A stretch of 64,000 nt of DNA from Strongylocentrotus droebachiensis (Eukaryota; Echinodermata; Echinoidea; Camarodonta; Strongylocentrotidae): assembly GCA_035222895.1 (NCBI GenBank), contig JAVYIG010007887.1, positions 1 to 64,000 of the forward strand, read 5' to 3'. Positions within the stretch are counted from its first letter, which is position 1. Every line of letters starts with the position of its first letter. Below the pieces are notes generated by a model. The model saw nothing but the letters and a program-made list of their open reading frames with translations, searched no databases and was not told where the DNA came from. A program made the position numbers and the translations under genes. Shown piece by piece: positions 54,969 through 64,000 of this stretch.

Positions 54969-55479
54969 CAAGTTTTTCCCCGCCACCCCCCCCCCCCCCG
55001 CCAATTTCATCCTGATTATAAATCAATTTAAGTGAGTCACGTGCATGAAGAAAATTAATGCAAAAACCTCTATGCCCCCCCCCCCCCCAACTACAACTGC
55101 CCCAAGACAGATCCAAGTAAAATACAATGGCAAACAAATAAAGTGTCCACAAATTGCAAATTAACATGACAATAAAATTAATCTAGACATGGGAAACCAT
55201 GGGAATTTTGTTAAAATCGAAACCATTTGAAGCTGACTTTGAACAAAATAAAGTCGATGAATTAGGACATTTTCAATATAAAGACAAATTCAATCATGAC
55301 TACAAATTATTTTCATCATTTGAACTTGTTTCAATTATATAATATTGCACAGTAGAATTTGAATATTTTAATTTAAAAATTCGGTTCTTCCAAAGAGCTT
55401 TGGAAATTATTAGGCTACCCGGCCTAGCTCTATAGCTCGGCAGCCGTTATCAGCGCAGTGCATTTCAAGAAATAATCAT

Positions 55480-55640
55480 ATACCAGGTACCCATTTACCT
55501 CACCTGGGTCGAGTGTGGCAAAATGTAGTTGAATATCTTGCCAACGGAGTCAAAGGACATTAATTAGTGCCGCGGCGGGACTCGAACCACCGACCTTGTG
55601 CTCCACAGGAACGATGACATATCAGCTCTACGACGATATA
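55480..55640 (-). mobile_element. tRNA-derived SINE fragment
   Basis: On the minus strand GGTTCGAGTCCCGCCGCGG is a B-box region. Beyond it lies the body CCAACGGAGTCAAAGGACAT / ACCAGGTACCCATTTACCTC. It ends near 55485. Confidence 0.55.
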
Positions 55641-56543
55641 TACCTCGTATATCAGCAAAAGCTACTTCACAGAATTAGAAAGTTGACAAAGACAAAGTAC
55701 TGAACGGATTATGCACTCCACAAAGATTGACATAACATTACCTAAGTGGTATGATAAAATGGGGGAAAAAGAAGAAGCAACCATTCATCAAGAAGTATTG
55801 TCACGCAGTAAAGAACGCTGTCGTTTAAAATTTCACCGGCATATATCAAGGAATACGGCAAGAAGAAGAAAAAATACAGAAAATATATATATATTGGCGA
55901 AACAAGAAAAATATATATAATGAAGAAATAACAATACTATTGAATAATGTAGAATATTTTAATGAGTATAAGAATTATTTTCTGTTCAAAAGCCTTACAA
56001 TACAGTGCGTCCAAGATAAAACGAAACCGAGAATTGTCGATGTTTTATCATAACTTAATCACAATTATAATTAATAAATGACACATAATTTGTAAAGCTT
56101 GGATCCTCCTTTTTTATTTGATGTAAGTTATGATGCATATTTTACGCATGAGTGATTAAAAACAATTTGAAGAGGTGGTACCAAATATCATTCTCGGCAT
56201 TCGTTCTTTTCTGAGACGCACTGTATAGTAGGGAATGCACCTAAACATGAAATAAACATGATATTATATTTTACAAGAAAAAGATGGAATATAATTTATA
56301 CATGAAATACATGCAGATATATAAAAATATATAATGTACATTATAGAGATAATAACAATAATTGTTACAGTTAAGGAATAGAAGACAATCGTCCCCTTCT
56401 ACATGCGCCCCACCAGCGCCCCTGCGCCAATTTGCCAAGAATATGAATGTAAAACAATAATTTATAAGTGATAATATTAAACCTCGTGCTTTTATATTTC
56501 CTGGTAATATTTCGCGAACTTTCTGACTAGGTTGAGTTTTGGA

Positions 56544-57060
56544 GCAGTGGCGAATCCAGGGGGCGGGGTCCCCGGGCCCGCTCCTCACTGGCCACAAAAC
56601 AGGTAAAAACATGTTAATTTTAATTGTTAATTGTTTTTAAAATAAGAAGACGGGCCCCTCCCCTGTGCTCAAGGGGGAGGGGGTGGCTACAGGGTGTCTC
56701 CAAAGGGGGGGGGTGGGGGTGCGACACCCCCCACCTGTCAGGATATTGTCGGTAAGATTGCGATTCCTTCGGGAAAAAAGACAAAAAGGGGGGGTAAGAG
56801 AGGAAAGGGAAGGAAAAAGGAAAAAGGAAAAGGAAAAGGAAAAGAAAAGAAAGAAAGGAAAGGAAAGGAAAGAAAGGAAAAGAAAGTAAAGAAAAAAGAG
56901 AGGAGAGGAAAGAAAGGAAAAGAAAGAAAAGGTAAAAAAGAAGAAAAAGGAGAAAAGGGAAACAAAAGAAACGAGGGGTGAAGAGAGGAGAGAGAGGGAA
57001 GGTAAGAGCCTGAGAGAGGAGGAGTGGGAGTAAAAGAGAGAGGGGGGTTATTGGGTGGAG
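56544..57060. repeat. GC-rich GGCGAATCCAG element followed by a purine tract
   Basis: GTGGCGAATCCAGGGGGCGG begins a relative of the elements at 4953 and 59285. From 56780 to 57050 the plus strand is AAGGAAAAGG- and GAGAGGAG-rich. Frames here are composition artefacts. Confidence 0.5.
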
Positions 57061-57249
57061 TCGTCTGGTCGAAGGAGCAAGAAAGACACGGGTAAATACG
57101 TTGCTGTGTCGGGTCAGCTGTGTCTATATCCCTGCTCGATCCTCGTGTACTATCAATGCAGAAGTTTGAAGTCGGTGAGATGTATATTGTCGGTCGGCCG
57201 ACAAGTTTTTTCCCCTACGATCTGTGACTTTTTATCCGCTGTGACGACT

Positions 57250-58800
57250 TTCAGGAAAACAAGGATTAAGAGTCAACAACGGTACGACGAATCGTCTTCC
57301 TTTCTCTATATTTTGATGAAACGCCAAAAAATCCGCGCTTCGCGGGAGGGGAAAAGTTCATTTAGACGAGTCGAGAACGGTACAACGAATCGTCTTCTCT
57401 CTCTAATAATTTAAGGAAACGTCTCTAAGCTTCCGCGATTCGCGCGGGAGGGGAGAAAACTGAATTCACATATGTCGAGAACAGTACAACGAATCGTTTG
57501 CTTTCTCTCATTATTTTAGGAAACGTCAAAGCTTCCGCGCTTCGCGCGGGAGGAGGGAAACTGAATTCAGACAAATTAGGATTAAGAGTCACAAAACGGT
57601 ACAACGAATCGTCTGCATTCTCTAAAAATTTAAGGAAACGTCAAAGCTTTCGCGCTAAAGGGGGAAACTGAATTCAGACGATTAGGGCTTCAAGAGTCGA
57701 AAAAGGTACTACGAATCGTCTGCCTTCTCTAATAATTTAAGGAAACGTCAAAGCTTCCGCGCTTCACGCGCGAAGGGGAAACTGAATTCAGACAAAATTA
57801 AGAGGCCAAAACGGTACAACGAATCGTCTGCTTTCTATAATAATTTAACGAAGCGTCAAAGCTTCCGCGCTTCGTGCGAGAAATGAAAACTGAGTTCAGA
57901 TAAATAGGGCTTATTAAGAGTCGAAAACGGTACAATGAATCGTCTGCCTTCTCTAATAATTTAAGGAAACGTCAAAGCTTCCGCGCTTTGCGCGCGAGTG
58001 GGAAACTGAATTAAGACAAATATAAAGAGTCGAAAACGGTACGACATATCGTCTGCTTTCTATAAGGATTTAAGGAAACGTCAACACTTCCGCGCTTCGC
58101 GCTAAAGGGGGAAACTGAATTCAGACGATTAGGGCTTATTAAGACTACGAGTCGAAAACGGTACAACGAATCGTCTTCTTTCTCTAATAATTTTATGAAA
58201 CGTCAAAACTTCCGCGCTTCGCGCAGGAGGGGAAGAAACTGAATTCAGACAAGGATTAAGAGCCGAGCACGGTTCAACGTATCTTCTACTTTCTCTAATA
58301 ATTTAATGAAACGTCAAAACTTCCGCCCTTCGCGCGGAAGGGGAGAACTGAATTCAGATAAGGATTAAGAGTCGAGAACAGTACACCGAATCGTCTGTTT
58401 TATCTCATAATTTAATGAATCGTCAAATCTTTCGCACTTCGCGCGGGAGGGAGAAAAACTGAATTAAGACAAGGATTAAGAGTCGAGCACGGTTCAACAA
58501 ATCGTCTAATATCTCTAGTAATTTAATGAAACGCCAAAGCTTCCGCGCGGGAGAAACTGAATTCAGACAAGGATTAACAGTCGAGAACGATACAGCAAAT
58601 CGTTTAATGAAATAATTTAATGAAACGTCAAAGCTTTCGCGCCTCGCGCGGGAGGGGGGGGGGAGGGAAAGCTTTATTCAGACAAGGATTAACAGTCGAG
58701 AACGGGAGGCCTATCACCCCCACCGCCCCCTAAACTGAGCGCGCTCTTTAAGTGATTCGCTTGCTCACTGCCGCCCCTCCCTAAAATAAGATCCTAGCTC
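57250..58800. repeat. Large minisatellite array, units of about 100-115 bp
   Basis: About fourteen units of ACTGAATTCAGACAAGGATT, AAGAGTCGAGAACGGTACAA, CGAATCGTCT, TCTAATAATTTAATGAAACG, TCAAAGCTTCCGCGCTTCGC. It is the same repeat as in 7896-8764. The right border GATCCTAGCTCCGCGCCTGC resembles that element's terminus; the left border is unclear. Confidence 0.8.
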
Positions 58801-59284
58801 CGCGCCTGCATTAAAATATATAGCTATGATGCTGACTAAGTAATGAAATAAGTCGTATATTTATTTGCATACGCAAGTACTATAGATTGTCCGTAGGGAA
58901 ATCAATTTAGCCTTTGGCCCCGGGTTTATAGGGTTAAATTTGTAGATATTGGGACATTTAATTTTGTCGGTAATTGGTGGCTAGTTTTGTCGGTAATCTT
59001 TGGCCTCTACACCTCCCCCCCCCCCCCCCCCCCCCACTGAAAAAGGTCTAGCGACGCCCCTGGGTTGCTATGATTTTCAAATTTCTGGGGCAAAAACAAA
59101 AACATTAGTGGTCACAAAGTATCGAAATTGCACTAACCGACATATTGCCTGTATAAACTTCTTCAAAATACTGTTTGAAATCAACTGCCAGATAAGACAG
59201 TCACCTGTCCGGACACAGCACGACGTATTAGTATAGGCATTCAAACGCACATGTACTCACCTCACAAGTCAACCTTTGTGTGCC

Positions 59285-59600
59285 CCCCTCCCCAGTGGCG
59301 GATCCAGGGGGGGGGCCCGGCCCCCCCCCCCCTTGAGAAAAAAATCATGTAAAATCACGTGATTTTTACCTTTTTGGGGGGTTGGGCCCCCCCCCCCCTG
59401 GCGCTCAAGGGGGGGGGGGGGGTGCAAATGAAAACAAATTCGAGGACCAAAAAAAAAAAAAAAAGTGCTCACTAACCCCCCCCCCCCCCCCCTGGCCCGT
59501 ATTGACTTTCTCACTAGAGATAGGGGGTGGGGGGGAGGTGGCTTTCAAAGGGAGGGAACAAGCCTACGCGTATCCCAAACGTAAATAACATTGAAGAAGG
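59285..59600. mobile_element. GGCGGATCCAG GC-rich element
   Basis: GTGGCGGATCCAGGGGGGGG through CCCCCTGGCGCTCAAGGGGG, with a short AT core (AATCATGTAAAATCACGTGA) and homopolymer runs. It is the best-preserved of the three copies in the window. Confidence 0.5.
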
Positions 59601-61087
59601 GGGGGGGGGCTTTTTGTATAGCAACGAGTTTTGTAATGCAAAATGTTGTAATCGAGATAAAAAATAACTGCGTGGGTGACGACACGTCGCCTGAATTACT
59701 GAAACATGTATTCAAACACGAAAAAATAAGCCCCTTTCGTAAGCTGATTAGTTAGTTGGTCGTTTCATTTCATTTTATTTTTTTTAGTCACCAAAATATA
59801 CGAAATAAGGTAGAGAAGCTACAAATCAATTTATAAGATGATGACGTGGATCCTAATCAAAATTAATGATTGGTTGAAAGTGTACACGTGACCAGGCATT
59901 TATTTTGCCTAACGTGTAATTTGGATAATGACCGGTCATTATCCAATTCGAATGACCGGTCATTAGTAAAATCATGTTATCAAACATCATTTTATAAAAC
60001 AAATGAAACATGATCTTATAAAACAAATAATACACATCATTTCAATTCTGGCACTTTGGGTAATTCTTACTAATGCCCTCACTGTTGTGTATTATTTGTA
60101 TAATACTATCCAAAGATGAGTAGGTAATTAAACCATTATATAGCCCTCCGAAAATGAGGTTTTAGTCGCCCGAGTAATGTTCGCTTCAAGATTTCTCGGG
60201 GGACGGGGAGGGGCTACAGACCCCGCAGCTCTCACCTCGTAAACACATGTAACCCAACCCCATTCTCAGTTGCCGCCTTTGTTTTTCCTTTATTGTGACA
60301 AACTATGTAATCTGAAAACCATTATTCCACATTTACACCAATACATTTCTGAGGTACATTTGCGTCATTTTGCAAGTCATTCGTTACAAGTACAACTGTA
60401 ATATAGCAAAGGTCATGAAAACAAAGAGGACTTAATTCGCGCACGAGAGTTTACAGAATTTTGTCCGAAAAGCGACCCATCAAAGGTAAGATAATTTAAT
60501 ATATTGAAAAAAGGGATTATATCATACGATCAGTTGGTATAACTTCTTACTTACAATATTATTTGTGAATTCTCCTTTCCAAAGAAGATTTCTAGACACT
60601 TGTCGGTAAGTTCATGTTCTTTTCGGAATCTTTTGCGCAATTTGCCGATCTATATTTTCATAATTTCCAAAGAAAATTCCGTCACTAGGAAATCTTATGT
60701 TCCTCTTTCGATTGGTGGTATCAAATTTTCAAGATATAGATCTGTGCGCGTATTTAGGTCAAAGCGAACTGTGGTCACACCATTATATACTAAAACATGC
60801 TAGAATTGTCAGAACAGAACAATAATTAGGCCTACGTAATAATTACGTAGGCCTACAGCTAGATCAAAATTTACAAACTATTTCAGAATGTATACATTCT
60901 TGCTTAGATCAACTAAAACAAATATAAAACGTCAAGTACACAATTATAAATCATTCTTCTTTTCACTTAGATCAACTAAGATTTCTAAAAAACATATATT
61001 TTTTTAATTACAGAATCGTTCATCTTTCTCACGTTTAGTCATAATTACATTAGCCAAGACATATATATTTTCAAATTAAAACAATCA
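59600..61087. other. Gene-less stretch downstream of the UGT gene
   Basis: AT-rich with no supported exon. It holds two short perfect palindromes: GGATAATGACCGGTCATTATCC (59931-59952) and TAGGCCTACGTAAT / ATTACGTAGGCCTA (60828-60857). Confidence 0.45.
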
Positions 61088-64000
61088 TTAATCGTTCTTC
61101 TTTTTACTCCCTGCTTTGCACATGGCACCACAGCAACGGAACGCGCAACGACAAGATAAGAAAATGACAACTACAACTACTATTAAACAGAAGATTAGAA
61201 ATGCAGAAACATCAAGGAGAGAAAGCTGGATGAAGCTGAGATGTTTTGCAGGCGATTCCATGTATTTCCCGCCAAATTTCATGACGTGTTCGACCCAGTA
61301 TGCAGCACGTTCAGCAGGCGTTTCCGGACGATCACGGTATATCGCCGATAGTCGCTTCGCAGTTTCGGCATACCTGTTGAAAATGAAAACACAATATTTG
61401 ATCAGAGTCGTAGAAGCAATATTTAGAAGAGGAAACAAAATGACAGTGAATCTCCAAGCACTACCATGATGATAATCACTGCAGGGGCGTCAACAGATCA
61501 TTTGCATGAGGGGGGTATTGAGGCTGTCGAGCCATACTTGCCGACACACACCACGATTCGCCGAATTATTTTCAACAAGAAAATTGAGTATTTAGGTTTG
61601 AAAATTTGCCAACAACACCAAGCCAGAAGATCCCCTTTTCATTAAATTCGCTGATATACTTCGAACATTAGTTTAAATTTTTTCCCATCCTTTAATATAC
61701 AAAGTGAATGGTCCCTATAAACAATAAACGAGTGTCCTTCGTTTAGAAATGGAGCCCGACAAGCGAGTGATGCAACATGGACAAAAATAAAGAAAATAAG
61801 AGTGGTAGTGGTACTCACGTATTGTTGCTTAAAATCATCTTTATCGCATCGTATACACCTTCTGCACTGAGAGTATGGATGTCCAAGTATGACCCCATTC
61901 CTTTCTCTAAGACCCTGGACGCAACACATAACTGGTCAGCAAAGACAGGGAGGACTAGGGTCGGGACACCGTGGTACAGGGCTTCGTAGAGACCGTTGTT
62001 GCCGCCCTGGTAGATGAATAGTTTCGTCTTCGGATGACCTGGTGCGGATGGTAAAGGTGAAGCGTTGAGAAAGCCGTTACATTTTTTTTTTTTTTTTTTT
62101 GGGGGGGGGGTGGATTTGATCTTGGAAATGAATCAAGCCGAGGTTTTGTTAGAGAGTGACAGAAGGACACTCCCTAATCTAATGCTAAATCTCTGTCGGT
62201 GAAATAAGAAAAGGCCGTTTCGGAATGGGTTTACAGAGACCCTTTTTTGTATTTGCTTGCTGGATAAATTTAATAAGCCACCGTCAACACATTTGAAAAT
62301 ACTTCAGTTTCACCAAAGTGAAAATCTGACGATCCGTTTTTACCTTTATCTGCAAAATGTAAAACTATGAAGACCTATGAAGGTATATTTTACGGTTGTG
62401 CCTGTTGGAAAATGTCGGCAAAATTGCCGATGAATTTTACCCCTGCACTCCTCAAAATGATAAAAAACTAGTCTGTCACAGCCCTTGGCAATTTTTTTTA
62501 TAAACGGAGATGATGACGATTGATGTATCTATGTTTGATAGGCATTCGTGAATTGAACGTCATTTATACATAATTATAATCGGAGAAGGGGATAATAATC
62601 GCCCTCTGCCAACGCCCCCCCCCCCCCCCCACCGCCGCCGCCCCCTCCCCCAGCCGCAACCCCCCCCCCCCCCGACAACGCCAAACGTCCTCACAAGTAG
62701 GCACTTACCAAGCAGGTCGTTCTGTGGCAGCCACCCCATCGTCCTGATGTTCGGGCTCAGTGTCGTCGTCGAGTTGTCGGGCAGCTGCCAAACGACCTTC
62801 TGGGGTAGCTTAGCGAACACCGAGGCGAAGAGGTCGTTGAGCCGCTGTGGCATCACCTTGACATAGGTACCGAGCGAGAGGATGATCACCCCGTCATCGC
62901 CAGAGCTGTTCATGAAGTCATCGAGGTCCTAAAGGAGGAACGAAACAAGACAATTATTATATTTGGTGTGAATAACATCTTAAGCCGAACTGCCTGAACA
63001 CGATCTCAAAGACATTCGATAAGTCAAACTAAGGTAAATTCTTTATCCGCCCCCCCCCCCCCCCTCTTTGAAAGTGTGCGATAATTACAATGGTGTATAA
63101 TGAATTACGTTATCCCATCGAATCTATGGAATATACAATAAAGTGTAGTAAAATACTTGGGATATTTATTGTCGAGTTATTTACATTGATCATACTAGGC
63201 CCAAAATCCAACAAGAAAATAATAGCAATTCACAAGGTGAGTTAGACGGATGAAAATATACGATTATGCTGGTAATTGGATAAGAAATATTGTTGAATAT
63301 CCTGATCGAAATATAGTTAGGTGCAGGTCTTTCATGGCATAATTTCCACACAATGGATTCTGAAAATTATGAAATACTGAATAACGAAAGGATATATGTT
63401 GTTATACATTTTAAAGTGATAGCCAAGATGGATACATACGATCGATCGTGTGCCGTTTAATGCTTTTTGAATAAATATTATAATATAATAGAATACAAAA
63501 AAAAACGCGTTTTACATCAGAGCAGTACAATATACTCCGATAATGTTGATTGGTTAAACTTGAGAATACCTTATCAAGTGGTTTCGCGGGTCGGGTGAGA
63601 AGTCCACCCACTTCAATAACAGAAGGAGGTAATGGAATGATCAAATCAATAGCGGGGTCACTGGCTGTCAGGACCAACTCTGTATTTTTCACGAGATATT
63701 CCTTCAAGGTTTGGTCTTCAAGAATACCAAACTCATGGCGCAAGGGACTATACAACTCGACAAAGAATCTGAATTGCAGTTGTCCAATGAGTAAGGTTCC
63801 TAGTAAGCTGCCGACCCTTTGCTTGAAGTTCATTCGCTGAGGAGACCCGAAGGGACTTCCGGGAACCACGGCCGGTAAGAAGGGAGTTCCTGCAATGTCA
63901 CGAAATGAATCGTACTGTGAAGCCAGCGGGTTGAAGAGAATGACGGGCGTCCTTAGGTACGCGCTCAGGAGCACACTACAGCTCCATGTTATGTCTAGGA
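61088..64000 (-). CDS. UDP-glucuronosyltransferase, C-terminal part (cut by window edge)
   Basis: It transfers a sugar from a UDP-sugar, in animals usually glucuronate, to small lipophilic acceptors in the ER lumen. Exons 64000(open)-63570, 62928-62709, 62038-61819 and 61373-61088 join in phase into 384 residues plus stop. The first visible exon runs LDITWSCSVLLSAYLRTPVI to EVGGLLTRPAKPLDK. Next come IILSLGTYVKVMPQ, KVVWQLPDN and MGWLPQNDLLG, then the UGT signature GHPKTKLFIYQGGNNGLYEA and VFADQLCVASRVLEKG. The last exon has YWVEHVMKFGGKYMESPA, one hydrophobic membrane segment (LLDVSAFLIFCLIVVVVVIF) and a C-terminal KKND dilysine ER-retrieval signal. The signature has Gln where most animal UGTs have His. 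The N-terminal acceptor-binding half lies beyond the window. Confidence 0.94.

Noticed and set aside
57250-58740. Regularly spaced repeats that could suggest a CRISPR array
   Set aside because: Units are adjacent 100-115-bp minisatellite repeats without unique spacers, in a eukaryotic intron/exon context.
61116-61469. A 117-codon plus-strand frame
   Set aside because: Antisense of the last UGT exon, which has clear homology, a membrane segment and a dilysine tail.

Overview
The window looks like genomic DNA of a marine invertebrate deuterostome, most probably an echinoderm. The evidence is small exons in large introns, a chordate-like exon structure for ATRX, several families of short inverted-repeat elements, tRNA-derived SINEs and repeats of the echinoderm type. 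This is inference from style and homology; no species marker is present. All recognised genes lie on the minus strand.

The main content is one ATRX chromatin-remodeller gene. I can chain 22 coding exons from 48598 down to a TAA stop at 17985. Every splice phase agrees and the chain gives about 2248 codons, in this order: acidic/serine-rich N-terminus, ADD histone-reading domain, one 3.1-kb highly charged exon, SNF2 ATPase N lobe, C lobe and a glutamine-rich tail. A conserved upstream noncoding exon and promoter probably lie near 53.7 kb. The initiator-methionine exon is not resolved.

Downstream in the same orientation (about 0.36-9.2 kb) lies a partial tandem duplicate of the 5' part of ATRX, including the upstream promoter/exon-1 block. 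Four exons (5547-5321, 4283-3913, 3647-3535, 2775-2311) join with matching phases into a complete 391-codon frame. This encodes one C2H2 zinc finger, the serine-rich segment and a full ADD domain with all zinc ligands, but no helicase. It may be an ADD-only paralogue rather than a dead copy, and it is the most interesting object in the window. Its tail is out of frame after an apparent one-base loss in an A run.

Between the two (9.24-12.34 kb) is a 3.1-kb giant inverted repeat capped by arrays of a short palindromic motif. The large ATRX intron at 41.4-47.1 kb holds exons of a second, lineage-specific zinc-binding gene family of unknown function (46716-44507). At the right edge (64000-61088) is the C-terminal two thirds of a UDP-glucuronosyltransferase, with its sugar-nucleotide signature, membrane anchor and dilysine ER-retrieval tail.

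The introns and flanks are dense with non-autonomous inverted-repeat elements of at least eight families, several in multiple copies. There are also SINEs, LINE 3' tails, two related minisatellite arrays (7.9-8.8 kb and 57.2-58.8 kb) and purine/pyrimidine tracts. No CRISPR array, rRNA, genuine tRNA gene or retrovirus-like element was recognised.
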